The notes: generated from the sequence alone by a model not told the origin. 64,000 nt of DNA from JAEXOD01 sp043805435 (GCA_043805435.1 JAZDHY010000067.1:9358-73357); one strand, 5' to 3'; positions 1 to 9,052 are shown, numbered from the stretch's first letter. Program-made: numbers and translations.

Positions 1-402
1 CTTTTCGACATTACTTTTTTTCCATTTTGATATCCCGAATTTTTCTACAATCATCTCAGTCTTTTCTTTGATTTCCGATTTTTTCAAGCCATAAATCCCA
101 CTATAAAATCTGATATTCTGTTCAATTGTTAGGTTTTCGTATAAAGAAAATTTTTGACTCATATAACCAATACTTTGTTTTATTTCCTCTGACTCCTTAT
201 AAATATCGTATCCGGCAACTACTGCAGTTCCGCTTGAGGGCTTCAATAATCCGCACAACATTCTAATTGTTGTTGTTTTACCAGCACCATTTGCCCCTAG
301 AAATCCTAAAATTTCTCCTTTATCAACCTCAAAGGAAATTTTATTGACAGATACAAAATCACCAAAATTTTTTGTTAATTCTTTAACCGTTATTATACTC
401 AT
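1..402 (-). CDS. ABC transporter ATP-binding protein (second ATPase of efflux operon), 3' part cut by window edge
   Basis: The frame is open from the ATG at 402 down to base 1, giving about 134 N-terminal residues of an ABC ATPase. A Walker A motif GANGAGKTTT is visible near residue 35 and a Q-loop (YMSQKFSLYENLT) near residue 83. The signature and Walker B lie outside the window. The start at 402 aligns with the N-terminus of the other ATPase in this operon (1753-2661); an in-frame ATG at 414 directly follows the tolC stop codon and is the alternative. The likely role is one half of an ATPase pair energising drug export, like the two halves of the fused YbhF ATPase. Permease genes would be expected beyond the left edge, which cannot be seen here. 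Confidence 0.85.
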   Translation of the reverse strand, partial: MSIITVKELTKNFGDFVSVNKISFEVDKGEILGFLGANGAGKTTTIRMLCGLLKPSSGTAVVAGYDIYKESEEIKQSIGYMSQKFSLYENLTIEQNIRFYSGIYGLKKSEIKEKTEMIVEKFGISKWKKSNVEK

Positions 403-414
403 ATTATTTTTCAT

Positions 415-1734
415 CTAATATATTTTTTTACCAAGCGCTTTTTCTAAGCTCACTTGTGAAATTCTAATGTCTATCTCCCCAGTCAAATAATTTAGTTCCA
501 ATTCTATCTGCTCTGTTTCCGCATCCACTAAATCCGCATTTGTTGCTTGTTGATTTTGGTACAATTCTTTAATAATTCTATAATTCTCATTTGCCAAATC
601 TTTCGTCTTCTTTTTAATAACTAATGTTTTTTTATCGTTTTCATATTTATTTAAGCAGTCTTTAACGTTAATTCCAATATCCTCCTTTAGCTGATTGAGT
701 TGCTGTTGATTTTGATAATGAGACTCTTCAATTTGTTGAACCGCGTAATTACTTCTTCCCCAATTCCACAGTTCCCAACTTAGATTCAGATTTATAGCCC
801 ATGTATTTTTAAATTGATCAATAGTGGGCATAATCCTTTGATTAGGTTTGGAATAGTAATAATTCCCGTTAAATGAAATGGTAGGATAGTAATCTGATTT
901 TGCTAAATCCGAAGTAGATTGTATAATCTGTTCATTAATTTTGGTTATTTTAATTTCACTTCTTGTTTCAATTGAATGTATTATCATTTCATCTGATATT
1001 TCAACTGGCTCAATCTCTTCCTGGAAACTGTATTCTAATGAATAATTTAAAGTGTTATCCACTCCGATTTTATTCAATAATTTTACCATATTTAATTCAT
1101 ATTGATTAGTAGTTATAATTAATTTTAATTCTATTTTGGCTTTATGAATCTCGTATTTAAGTATCTCATTTTTTAACACTTTACCATTTTTAAATAGATT
1201 TGTGATTATTTGTAAATGTTCATCTACACTTTCCAATTTTAATTTTAAATAATCAATTTCTTTTTTTAGTTTGTATGAGTCATAAAATTGATATGTAACC
1301 TCAAGTGCTTCATCATTCATTTTTGCTTCTATTTGAATATTTTGCCTATTATATTCTTCATTCACTATCTCTATCTGTTTTTGTATTCTAAATCCTGCAA
1401 ATATAAGCTGGTTAAGGGAAAGTTGAGCATTGTAATTATTAAATATTGATTTAGAAATTGTGACTGGTCCGTTGGTAATACCAGGCAAGTCAACCTGAAA
1501 TGGGGAAACTTTACTAAGTCTTGAGTATCCGGCGTAAAGTTTAATATCCGGTAATAAATACGTGTTGATTTCTAAAATCTTTGCCTTCTGGCTGCGTAGT
1601 TTTGACTTTTCTATATTAGTCTGGAAACTTTTTTCAAGGCTTAACTGTATGCATTTTGATAAGGTTAATTTTTGCTCTTGAGAAAATATTGTGCTTCCAA
1701 TCATCAATATCGAGATAAATATATTTTTTAACAT
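415..1734 (-). CDS. TolC-family outer membrane efflux protein
   Basis: The 439-residue protein has a signal peptide (MLKNIFISILMIGSTIFSQ) followed by two long, repeated helical segments typical of the outer membrane efflux protein (OEP) family. The phrases LSLNQLIFAGFR and LNLSWELWNWGRSNY are the beta-strand/turn signatures of TolC-like trimeric channels. It would form the outer membrane exit duct, working with the HlyD-type adaptor at 2658-3569. It lies 18 bases after the first ATPase gene and directly before the second, so it sits between the two ATPase genes of one operon. Length is normal for the family. The substrate is not readable from sequence. Confidence 0.9.
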   Translation of the reverse strand: MLKNIFISILMIGSTIFSQEQKLTLSKCIQLSLEKSFQTNIEKSKLRSQKAKILEINTYLLPDIKLYAGYSRLSKVSPFQVDLPGITNGPVTISKSIFNNYNAQLSLNQLIFAGFRIQKQIEIVNEEYNRQNIQIEAKMNDEALEVTYQFYDSYKLKKEIDYLKLKLESVDEHLQIITNLFKNGKVLKNEILKYEIHKAKIELKLIITTNQYELNMVKLLNKIGVDNTLNYSLEYSFQEEIEPVEISDEMIIHSIETRSEIKITKINEQIIQSTSDLAKSDYYPTISFNGNYYYSKPNQRIMPTIDQFKNTWAINLNLSWELWNWGRSNYAVQQIEESHYQNQQQLNQLKEDIGINVKDCLNKYENDKKTLVIKKKTKDLANENYRIIKELYQNQQATNADLVDAETEQIELELNYLTGEIDIRISQVSLEKALGKKIY

Positions 1735-1752
1735 CGTTTATCCTTTTTTGTT

Positions 1753-2661
1753 TTAATTACTCATTAATTCTATAAAACAATCTTCTATTGTGGGGTTTGT
1801 AATTTTTATTTCAATATCATTATGGCCTTTAAATTTTAAGTAATCCTTTGTTAGATTGATTTCTATGTTATTATCTTTTAAGGTTAAATGCACATATTCG
1901 CCAAAAGCATAACAAGTTTTTGTGTTTTCATTATCCCTCAAATCATTTATTAATTTATAGATATTATTGCTTTTTACAGCAAAAAGTGTATTGCCATAAT
2001 GTTTAGTTATTTTATCTGGTTTATCAATTGCCATGGTTTTTCCTTTTTGAATTAAAGCAATTCTATCGCACTGAAGAGCTTCATCCATGTACGGTGTAGA
2101 AACCACAATTGTAATTTCTCGTTCTCTCAGTCTTTTTAATAGCTGCCAAAATTCTTTTCTAGAAACAGCATCTACACCTGTAGTTGGTTCATCTAAAAAT
2201 AGCACTTTGGGTTTATGAATTAAAGCACAACTTAGGGCAAGTTTTTGTTTCATTCCACCCGATAATTTACCAGCCCTTCTATCTTTGAATGGTTCTATCT
2301 GCTGATATATTTCTTTTATAATTTCATAATTTTCATTAAGTGTTGTGCCAAAAACTGAAGCAAAAAATTTTATATTTTCTTCAATGCTCAAATCATGGTA
2401 TAAAGAAAATTTTCCGGGCATATATCCTATGATTTTTCTTATTTTTTTATAATCTACATTAACATCAAACCCTTCAACTTTGGCTTTTCCTGAAGTTGCC
2501 AATTGTGCAGTAACAAAAATTTTAATTAGTGTTGATTTGCCGCAACCGTCTGCTCCAATCAAGCCAAAGATTTCCCCTTGTTCAACATTAAAACTAATAT
2601 TATCTAATGCAATTATCTTACCATAATTCTTGGTTATGCTATCAGCTGAAATAGAGATCAT
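1753..2661 (-). CDS. ABC transporter ATP-binding protein (first ATPase of efflux operon)
   Basis: This 302-residue ABC ATPase is complete. Walker A is GADGCGKST (about residue 36), the Q-loop is near YMPGKFSLY, the signature is LSGGMKQKLA, Walker B is VLFLDEPTTGVD, and a C-terminal extension of about 80 residues ends in the TIEDCFIELM motif common in CcmA/YbhF-type exporter ATPases. The start overlaps the stop of the upstream hlyD gene by 4 bases (ATGA), indicating translational coupling. In the E. coli YbhGFSR exporter the two ATPase domains are fused in YbhF; here they are separate genes with tolC between them. Drug or metabolite export is inferred from context. Confidence 0.92.
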   Translation of the reverse strand: MISISADSITKNYGKIIALDNISFNVEQGEIFGLIGADGCGKSTLIKIFVTAQLATSGKAKVEGFDVNVDYKKIRKIIGYMPGKFSLYHDLSIEENIKFFASVFGTTLNENYEIIKEIYQQIEPFKDRRAGKLSGGMKQKLALSCALIHKPKVLFLDEPTTGVDAVSRKEFWQLLKRLREREITIVVSTPYMDEALQCDRIALIQKGKTMAIDKPDKITKHYGNTLFAVKSNNIYKLINDLRDNENTKTCYAFGEYVHLTLKDNNIEINLTKDYLKFKGHNDIEIKITNPTIEDCFIELMSN

Positions 2662-3569
2662 TTTATGTCCCCTTCAAATTTAACTTCTGCGGGCATACCA
2701 ATTTTTATCCCGCCGTCATTTTCAACTTTTATTTTGATAGCATAAACAAAATTTACACGTTCTTCTTTAGTTTGAATCATTTTAGGTGTAAATTCGGACT
2801 GGTCACTAATCCAAGTTAAAATCCCCCGATACTCTTTATAATTTCCGTCAGATTTGTCCACAAAAATTTTTACATTCTGCCCAATTTTAATCTGATGTAT
2901 TTGATTCTCTGTCACATAAGCTCTCAAATTTAAAGTTCGCAAATCTGCAATTTTGTAGATTGGGTTCCCGGCCACAATCATTTCTCCTTGTTCGTGGTAT
3001 TTTCCTATAACACATCCTTGAATTGGATTAATTATATTACATTTGCTAATCTTCTCATTAATTTGGTCGATCTGTCTTAACAAAGGCTCTTTTTCAGATA
3101 GAATTGATTTGGAACTAATTGCAGCATTATAATTTTCAGCTTTTATTTTTCTTTCCAATACATCTACCTGTGTTAGCACATTGTCATATTGTTGTTGAGT
3201 AATACTGTTAGCTTTAAACAGATTTTCAGATCGTAGTTTTTCTTTTTGAGCATTCTCAAGTTCACTTTTAAGAATTTCTATGTTCGCGGTTGGATCTGGC
3301 AGTTTTTTATCCAACGCACTGATAGTTGCTTCAATTTGTTTTTTTTGTAAATAAAGTTCAGTAGTATCTATTTTGCCAACTATCTGGTTTGAATTAAGGT
3401 TTTGTCCCTCTTCTAATTTCAGGCCTATTATCTTCCCGCTAGCTTCAGCAGAAACCATAATCTCTGTTGATTCAAAATTTCCATTTGCATCATTTTTGCT
3501 GGTGTCAGTATTACATCCGTTTAAGATGAAAAAGGGGATTGTGATTATAAAAATTTTCGTTAATCTCAT
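2658..3569 (-). CDS. HlyD/YbhG-family periplasmic adaptor lipoprotein
   Basis: The 303-residue protein begins with a lipoprotein signal peptide ending in ILNGC (Cys19 would be lipidated). Next come a biotinyl-lipoyl half (EIMVSAEASGKIIGLKLEEG), an alpha-helical hairpin with coiled-coil pattern (about residues 75-165), the second lipoyl half (GCVIGKYHEQGEMIVAG) and a beta-barrel segment. This is the membrane fusion protein layout of HlyD/YbhG. It would bridge the inner-membrane ABC exporter and the TolC channel. It is the first gene of the operon, 77 bases downstream of tetR, and that gap contains operator-like palindromes. Confidence 0.9.
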   Translation of the reverse strand: MRLTKIFIITIPFFILNGCNTDTSKNDANGNFESTEIMVSAEASGKIIGLKLEEGQNLNSNQIVGKIDTTELYLQKKQIEATISALDKKLPDPTANIEILKSELENAQKEKLRSENLFKANSITQQQYDNVLTQVDVLERKIKAENYNAAISSKSILSEKEPLLRQIDQINEKISKCNIINPIQGCVIGKYHEQGEMIVAGNPIYKIADLRTLNLRAYVTENQIHQIKIGQNVKIFVDKSDGNYKEYRGILTWISDQSEFTPKMIQTKEERVNFVYAIKIKVENDGGIKIGMPAEVKFEGDIK

Positions 3570-3602
3570 TTTATTTCCTTTTTTATTTTAGTATCAACTA
3601 AT

Positions 3603-3630
3603 AAACTATTTGGTTTAACTATTTGGTTAA
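3603..3630. promoter_or_regulatory. Putative TetR operator cluster in front of the efflux operon
   Basis: TTAACTATTTGGTTAA at 3615-3630 is a 7-2-7 inverted repeat with one mismatch. An overlapping weaker copy, AAACTATTTGGTTT at 3603-3616, lies 13 bases away. The best copy matches the perfect palindrome in front of tetR (4266-4281) at 15 of 16 bases. Location between tetR and the hlyD start suggests repression of the efflux operon. Binding is inferred. Confidence 0.6.
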
Positions 3631-3646
3631 TTATTGGGCAAAATTT

Positions 3647-4246
3647 TTATAGTTCGTATTGTTTTAAAATCATTTCTACAATTAATTCTTTTCTATATTC
3701 AATAAAGTTTTTGAATACATCATCATTATATCCGCTGATAGATTGTATCATTGGCTTTGCAAGTAGAGGGAACGAAACTAATGACATCATATCAACTAAT
3801 ATTTGTATCGGATCAACATTTTTAATTTCTTTATTTTTGGCAGCTTCATTTATTTGTATAAAAAAATTAGTTTTTGCAATCAACTTATCAGCTGATAATT
3901 GTTTTTCAAATAAAGTTTGGTTCTGATGAATTTCATTAATAACGAATGGTAATATGTCTTGTTGATTAATAAAAAAATCTGTAAATGAGCATACAGCTAC
4001 TTTTATTTTTAATTTCCAGTCTATTTTATCATCTAGTAATTTTACAGTAAATCTTAAGAACTCATCAATTACTTCGTGGAATACTTTGCTAAATAATAGT
4101 TCTTTACTTGTATAATAATAATGCAACATCGCTTTATTAATTTTTGCTTCATCAGCAATTTCTTGCATTCTGGCTCCCGCAAAACCTTTTCTTTTGAAAA
4201 TTACTCTTGCGGCATTAAGAATTATTTGTTCTGTATCATTTTTCAT
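3647..4246 (-). CDS. TetR/AcrR-family transcriptional repressor
   Basis: The 199-residue protein has an N-terminal helix-turn-helix of TetR type (residues about 8-55, including ARVIFKRKGF and MQEIADEAKINKAMLHYYYTSKELLF) and an all-helical C-terminal ligand domain like that of CecR/YbiH-type regulators. It is encoded immediately upstream of, and co-oriented with, the efflux operon. A perfect palindrome lies just before its own start and near-copies lie before the operon, so it probably represses both and is released by an exported compound. The ligand is unknown. Confidence 0.9.
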   Translation of the reverse strand: MKNDTEQIILNAARVIFKRKGFAGARMQEIADEAKINKAMLHYYYTSKELLFSKVFHEVIDEFLRFTVKLLDDKIDWKLKIKVAVCSFTDFFINQQDILPFVINEIHQNQTLFEKQLSADKLIAKTNFFIQINEAAKNKEIKNVDPIQILVDMMSLVSFPLLAKPMIQSISGYNDDVFKNFIEYRKELIVEMILKQYEL

Positions 4247-4265
4247 TTTTGTTTGACACTTTTAT

Positions 4266-4281
4266 TTAACCATTTGGTTAA
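4266..4281. promoter_or_regulatory. Putative TetR autoregulatory operator
   Basis: TTAACCATTTGGTTAA is a perfect 7-bp inverted repeat with a 2-bp centre, 20 to 35 bases upstream of the tetR start codon. A near-identical site lies in front of the efflux operon at 3615-3630. Size and symmetry fit a TetR-dimer operator; binding is inferred. Confidence 0.65.
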
Positions 4282-4446
4282 TAAATCTAATAAAAATAAA
4301 TATTATTTACAAATTGTTTTATTTAAAATTTAATAACTAAGAATAAATAAATTAAAAATTGCTCAAGGCGTTATCATTTAAACTTTTTCTTGAATAATAT
4401 TTTTAAGTCTTTTTACTCGAATAATTCTAAGTACAGGGAAGTTATT

Positions 4447-4587
4447 ATGTTAAGTATAAAGGAGATTTATTGGAAAAAGTATCCAAGGTTAATAGAGTTT
4501 ATTGATAGGCAAATTAATAACTTACTAACTCAGAAAAAGATAGACAATACAAATAACAAAGCCGAAAATCTAAAAAAAACAGATTGA
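4447..4587 (+). CDS. Possible small hypothetical protein (46 aa)
   Basis: An ATG at 4447 opens a 46-codon frame beginning MLSIKEIYWKKYPRLIEFID, amphipathic at first, then Lys/Asn-rich. No family is recognised and there is no clear ribosome binding site. A hairpin with a T-run about 220 bases downstream is compatible with a transcript. It may equally be a chance ORF in AT-rich DNA; an in-frame extension back to 4390 looks less natural. Confidence 0.22.
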   Translation: MLSIKEIYWKKYPRLIEFIDRQINNLLTQKKIDNTNNKAENLKKTD

Positions 4588-4804
4588 GAGAAGATAAAAA
4601 GCCATTGATAATTTTCCATGCTACCAACACGGCTTCTAAATAGTTAATTTTGTATATTAATTATTTAAGAATCAAAGCGTATACTGATTGTAAAGGTAAA
4701 TGAAGAAAATATAACGGATTATCTCAATTAGTGGTATGTTCTGTAAATTTAAGATCAAATAATTGGTTAATAGGGTCTTTAATTTTACCAAAAAAACAAC
4801 CGCT

Positions 4805-4824
4805 AAGTAGTGCGCTACTTTTTT
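4805..4824 (+). terminator. Short hairpin with T-tail upstream of proS
   Basis: AAGTAG and CTACTT form a 6-bp stem with a TGCG loop, followed by T residues. It lies 70 bases before proS and could end leaderward transcription. The stem is short, so this is a weak call. Confidence 0.35.
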
Positions 4825-4891
4825 AACTGCCTTGCAAGTAAGCCTTCAATTTGTTATTTTTACAAGTTAAATTTTAAAATTACAGGATGTT

Positions 4892-6580
4892 ATGAAACTT
4901 AGTAAAGCATTTATTCCTACACTTAAAGAAGTTCCTGCTGATGCAGTTATTCCAAGTCATATTTTAATGTTGCGTGCCGGTATGGTGCGTATGCTTTCTG
5001 CCGGTATATATTCCTTTTTACCGCTGGGTTATAATGTATTGCAAAAAATAGCCGGTGTTATACGCCAAGAGATGGAAGCAATCGGCGGCCAGGAATTCCA
5101 TCTGCCCGCATTAAATCCAAAAGAGATTTGGGAACAAACCGGAAGAGTTGAAGCCTTTGGTGATACTATGTTTCATATAAAAAACAGGGATTATGTTTTA
5201 GCTCCTACTCACGAAGAAATTATGACCTATCATGCACGCGGAGTAATTACTTCGTATAAGGATATGCCACAAATTTGGTATCAAATTCAAACCAAATTCC
5301 GTAACGAAGCACGTCCGCGCAGCGGCGTTATACGCGGCAGACAATTTTTAATGAAAGATGCATATTCTTTAGATTCCTCTTTTGAAAATCTTGATAAATC
5401 GTATGAACTGCATAATATTGCATATAGAAAAATATTTGACCGATGCGGAATAAAATATTTTGTAGTTGGTGCTTCAAGCGGTGCTATGGGCGGAAGCAAA
5501 TCGGAAGAATTTATGGTTAAATCCGAAGCCGGTGAAGATACCGTTGCTTATTGCGAACATTGCGGATATGCCGCTAATGTTGAAGTAGCAAATTCAGTAG
5601 TAAGTCCTGTAACTTGTCATGACGTAAGTAAACAAGTTTACGAAATTTCTACCCCAAATATAAAATCAATTGACGAACTTTGTACGTTTTTAAGTATAAA
5701 CGAAAATGAAACAGCAAAGTCGCGTGTATATATGGTAAACGATACACCTGTTTTAATTTTAATGTCCGGTAACGACGAAGTAAACGAAACAAAATTGCCT
5801 GCAATAGTAGGTGCTGATGTACGTCCCTGCCACCCTGAGGAATTAAAAGAAATTTCCGGTGCAGATGCGGGATCAATAGGCCCAATTGGGTTTAAATATA
5901 AAATTTATGCCGATTTAAGATTAAAAGGAGCAAATAATTTATTCAGCGGTGCCAACAAAAACGATTACCACATTGGCGGAATAGATTTAGCACGTGACGT
6001 TCCGGATGTTACTTACCACGATTTGCGTACGGTAAAAAGCGGTGAAAAATGTACACGCTGCGGTAATAATTTAGATGTTTTTAAATCCATTGAATTAGGA
6101 CATATTTTTAAACTCGGCACAAAATATTCGGAAGCATTAAATGCAACTTTCCTTGATGAAAACATGAAAGAGCACCCTATTGTTATGGGTAGTTACGGAA
6201 TTGGCTGCGAAAGAGTTTTAGCATGTTTTATTGAACAACATAATGACGAAAACGGCATTATATGGGAAAAATTACTTGCACCGTATTATGTGCAGTTGTT
6301 AGGCTTAAACATGAAAAAAGATATAATTATTGAAGCTTGCGAAAACATTTACAATAAATTAAACGAACTTAAAATTCCTACTTTGTTTGATGATAGAAAC
6401 AGTGTTCAGGCAGGTGTTAAATTTAAAGATGCCGATCTTTTAGGTATGCCTTTACAAATTATTGTAGGCGAAAAAAGTTTGTTAGAAAATCAGGTGGAAA
6501 TAAAAGTCCGCAAAACAAACGAAAGAATTAAAGTTTCTTTAGATGATTTATACAATAAAATTAATGAGTTGTTAGGTTAA
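4892..6580 (+). CDS. proS: Prolyl-tRNA synthetase, bacterial type with editing insertion
   Basis: The 562-residue enzyme charges tRNA-Pro with proline in the cytoplasm. Motif 2 of class II synthetases is clear (KFRNEARPRSGVIRGRQF), as is motif 3 (GSYGIGCERVLACFIEQ). Between them, roughly residues 215-390, lies the YbaK-like insertion domain that hydrolyses mis-charged Ala-tRNA in the bacterial-type enzyme. A C-terminal anticodon-binding domain follows (about residue 465 onward). The length is close to the 572 residues of the E. coli enzyme. AGGA lies 6 bases before the ATG. The gene appears monocistronic and its codon usage looks like its neighbours. Confidence 0.97.
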   Translation: MKLSKAFIPTLKEVPADAVIPSHILMLRAGMVRMLSAGIYSFLPLGYNVLQKIAGVIRQEMEAIGGQEFHLPALNPKEIWEQTGRVEAFGDTMFHIKNRDYVLAPTHEEIMTYHARGVITSYKDMPQIWYQIQTKFRNEARPRSGVIRGRQFLMKDAYSLDSSFENLDKSYELHNIAYRKIFDRCGIKYFVVGASSGAMGGSKSEEFMVKSEAGEDTVAYCEHCGYAANVEVANSVVSPVTCHDVSKQVYEISTPNIKSIDELCTFLSINENETAKSRVYMVNDTPVLILMSGNDEVNETKLPAIVGADVRPCHPEELKEISGADAGSIGPIGFKYKIYADLRLKGANNLFSGANKNDYHIGGIDLARDVPDVTYHDLRTVKSGEKCTRCGNNLDVFKSIELGHIFKLGTKYSEALNATFLDENMKEHPIVMGSYGIGCERVLACFIEQHNDENGIIWEKLLAPYYVQLLGLNMKKDIIIEACENIYNKLNELKIPTLFDDRNSVQAGVKFKDADLLGMPLQIIVGEKSLLENQVEIKVRKTNERIKVSLDDLYNKINELLG

Positions 6581-7090
6581 AACTCTTTTAGTTTTGGATA
6601 AGCAACTTACAAAACAAAAAGAACGTGTGAGAATTGGGGAATTATTGTAAATACAAGAAAAACCATAATTCAGCAACATGGAACTCCTCTGGAGTTCTGG
6701 GATTAGCGGCGGTACGTATGGTTACAAACATGGCACGGCTCGGCCGTGCTTATGTGGAATAAATACCCGTTAACGCATTACATTACATTGTGTTACATAA
6801 TCCCGAAGGGATGACATGATTATAGCAAAATTAAAAATAATCGTAAAAACCCCGACAGGGTGACATTATTTGTGATATTGGAATAGCATTCCATTTATAT
6901 TTTTCCACAATTTCACTTTTCCTGTATTGTGTTCAAGTTTTTTTGTACTAAAATAATTAAATTTATTAGCGATTTCTTTAGAAAACGATCAACAATTGCC
7001 ATCATATTTCTGCAATGTATTTATGTTCCATATTCGGCAATAAATTAATCACTCAAGGAATTTATTCCTTAATTTAGCGTTAAAATTATT
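6581..7090. other. Intergenic region carrying hairpin repeat copy A
   Basis: There is no ORF of note. The region holds the composite multi-hairpin repeat described at 6675-6866. Imperfect inverted repeats (AATACAAGAAAA at 6650-6661 and TTTTCCTGTATT at 6917-6928) may mark its limits. The remaining roughly 160 bases before the RsmI-type gene are AT-rich and presumably contain its promoter. Confidence 0.6.
6675..6866 (+). repeat. Composite multi-hairpin repeat, copy A
   Basis: Four hairpins follow one another: GAACTCCTCTGGAGTTC (6681-6697), GCACGGCTCGGCCGTGC (6733-6749), ATCCCGAAGGGAT (6800-6812) and ACCCCGACAGGGT (about 6849-6861). The last two are followed by GACAT. Between them are conserved linkers, for example GGATTAGCGGCGGTACGTAT and TATAGCAAAA. 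The same order, with the same linkers, occurs inverted at 60.67-60.87 kb and in decayed form at 63.6 kb. This is a REP/BIME-like or MITE-like dispersed repeat; no transposase is present in it. Confidence 0.8.
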
Positions 7091-7774
7091 ATGAAAACAC
7101 CCCAAAACAAATTATATTTAGTATCAACCCCAATAGGCAATTACGATGATATTACACTGCGGGCTTTAAAAGTATTGCAGGAAGTAGATTTTATCATATG
7201 CGAAGAATACAAAGAAGGTTCAAAACTTCTTAATTTTTTGCAAATTAAAAAACCGTTAACATCGTTAAATGAACATAACGAAAAAGAATTAGCTTCGGAA
7301 GTAGCTTTGGAAATTATTAACGGTAAAAGTGCTGCATTAATTTCCGATTGCGGAACTCCGGTTTTTTCCGATCCGGGTTTGTTTTTAGTTGATTTTTGCA
7401 TAAGCGCAAATATAAACATTGTACCTGTTCCGGGTGCAAGTTCATTAATGCCCGCTTTAATCGGTTCGGGATTTGATATTAACAAATTTTATTTTTACGG
7501 GTGGTTATCACCTAAAAAAGATATTCGCCGTATGGAGTTAAAAAGAGTAAAAGGAATTAAAGAACTAATTGTACTTTTAGATACTCCTTACAGATTAATT
7601 TCTTTATTAAAGGACTGTGCCGATATTATGGGCGCAAACAAACCCGCCGTGGTTGCTTACCAATTAACGCTGCCAAACGAAAAATATATGCGCGGTGGAT
7701 TAGAAGATTTGTATAATAAAGCCTTAGCCGATAAACTTAAGGGTGAGTTTGTGCTTTTAATTAACAACAGATAA
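7091..7774 (+). CDS. rsmI: RsmI-family SAM-dependent methyltransferase (16S rRNA C1402 2'-O type)
   Basis: The 227-residue protein belongs to the tetrapyrrole (corrin/porphyrin) methylase fold family and opens with the RsmI signature LYLVSTPIGNYDDITLRAL. Other RsmI-like blocks are ISDCGTPVFSDPG and VPVPGASSLMPALIGSG. RsmI methylates the 2'-O of C1402 in 16S rRNA. It is shorter than E. coli RsmI (286 residues) and seems to lack the C-terminal extension, which is common in Bacteroidota relatives. There are subfamily members of uncertain substrate, so the exact target is inferred. Confidence 0.82.
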   Translation: MKTPQNKLYLVSTPIGNYDDITLRALKVLQEVDFIICEEYKEGSKLLNFLQIKKPLTSLNEHNEKELASEVALEIINGKSAALISDCGTPVFSDPGLFLVDFCISANINIVPVPGASSLMPALIGSGFDINKFYFYGWLSPKKDIRRMELKRVKGIKELIVLLDTPYRLISLLKDCADIMGANKPAVVAYQLTLPNEKYMRGGLEDLYNKALADKLKGEFVLLINNR

Positions 7775-7864
7775 TAATTTATTACCTTTTAGATATATCT
7801 TATACGTAGTCAATTATCTTAATTTTAGGCAAAAACTATACATCTTTTACTGATATAAAAAGAA

Positions 7865-8527
7865 TTAATTATCAAAATAAAAAGAATAACCAACTTTTAG
7901 ACTAAACTGATATCCATCAAGGTTTATATTTTCATTGAATTTGCGAAAGTCATAATTAATGCTGCCGCTTATATAAAAATTTTTCCCAAAACGGTTATCA
8001 ATAATACTCCTAAATGGATGGAATACTAAACCGCCTTCAGCTCTGCAATATAAAACTCCTAAAATATCTTTAGTTTGTCTTCTGGCAGCAGTTTCAAAAA
8101 GCTGACCATCAATCATTATATCTTTCTGAAAATCAGGAAGTGAACTTGTCTGTAACAAACAATACCCAAGTCCTCCGCCAATATAAGGATAAATATTCAA
8201 ACTTTGAGCTAACGGATAATACTTTACCGAGGCCCATGTTTCACTCATATTAATAGTTGGGAAAACAATCGTGTATGGCAAGTAAGCTGTTGCAAAGTTA
8301 ATTTCCCCAAAATCTTTCTTAAAATCATCCGTTAACATGGATTCCGGGAATATACTTATTCCTACACTAAACCCGAAAGAACTGTTAACATCCCTCGAAA
8401 TAGTAGCCTCGCCCGTAATTCCTTCACCTATTTTAGGATTACTATTTGAACCTTGATAAATATTATTACCTATCGAACATCCTTCAATAATTATAACCGC
8501 TATTAAAACCAGTATTTTTTTAGACAT
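7865..8527 (-). CDS. Predicted outer-membrane-associated beta-barrel-like lipoprotein, function unknown
   Basis: The 220-residue product has a lipoprotein signal peptide ending IIIEGC (Cys16). The rest alternates hydrophobic and polar residues and is rich in Gly, Tyr and Phe, as in small outer membrane beta-barrels (YPYIGGGLGYCLLQ, NFYISGSINYDF), and it ends in an aromatic strand GYSFYFDN. No enzyme motif is visible. It stands alone, convergent with the RsmI-type gene. A surface or periplasmic structural role is plausible but unproven. Confidence 0.6.
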   Translation of the reverse strand: MSKKILVLIAVIIIEGCSIGNNIYQGSNSNPKIGEGITGEATISRDVNSSFGFSVGISIFPESMLTDDFKKDFGEINFATAYLPYTIVFPTINMSETWASVKYYPLAQSLNIYPYIGGGLGYCLLQTSSLPDFQKDIMIDGQLFETAARRQTKDILGVLYCRAEGGLVFHPFRSIIDNRFGKNFYISGSINYDFRKFNENINLDGYQFSLKVGYSFYFDN

Positions 8528-8869
8528 TAGCCAAACCCTTCCTTTTAATAATTATATAAACTAAAGTAATTTTTTTGGGTTATTAAATATAATAGCTTAG
8601 GAGAATATTTCAAATTTTATTTTAAAAATGTTATAGAAAAACCTGCTATTTATTTAATATTACGTATAAATATTGTCCAAATATTTTAATTTAAATAGAA
8701 TTTGCTTTTAATATTCTGAGGTCTTGTGATTGTATTAAATAAACACTGTTATTTGACTTAACGACTTATTTATTCCTATATTTCGGTAACATTATATTTT
8801 GATGTTATATGTTATATCTTTTATCTTTAAATTATTTTACGTAAATAAACCACTCAGTGGAAACATAAA
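8528..8869. other. AT-rich intergenic stretch, nothing recognised
   Basis: The 342 bases between the lipoprotein gene and the DUF1289 gene contain no convincing ORF, RNA or hairpin. They presumably include the lipoprotein promoter. Confidence 0.5.
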
Positions 8870-9052
8870 TTATTTATATTCATTAACATCTGCCCTTCTT
8901 GCTGCAATTAATTTCAGCACTTTTTCTTTTTGTTTTTCGCTAAACAAACCCCAGCCCGTAATTTCATCCATAGTTCTTAAGCAGCCCTTGCATAATTTGG
9001 TTTTAAAATTTAATTCGCAATTTTTTACACAGGGAGATTCTATTTTTTCCAT
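8870..9052 (-). CDS. DUF1289 family small cysteine protein
   Basis: From the ATG at 9052 the product is 60 residues and starts MEKIESPCVKNCELN. Four cysteines in the pattern C-x3-C-x8-C-x2-C (residues 8, 12, 21, 24), followed by a Trp-containing segment (EITGWGLFSEKQKEKVL), define DUF1289, a family of small predicted Fe-S or zinc proteins such as YdhL. A longer frame back to 9079 exists, but family members begin near the first Cys pair, so the later ATG is preferred. Biochemical role unknown. Confidence 0.8.
   Translation of the reverse strand: MEKIESPCVKNCELNFKTKLCKGCLRTMDEITGWGLFSEKQKEKVLKLIAARRADVNEYK

Larger units (their letters stand above)
4282..4891. other. Mostly non-coding stretch between tetR and proS
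   Basis: This AT-rich region contains one doubtful small ORF (4447-4587) and a short terminator-like hairpin at 4805-4824. A half-site resembling the TetR operator (TTGGTTAAT, about 4762-4770) has no second arm. No RNA gene was recognised. Confidence 0.4.

Noticed and set aside
4757..4773. A TetR-operator-like half-site TTGGTTAAT before proS
   Set aside because: No second arm is present and the region is AT-rich; a chance match is likely.
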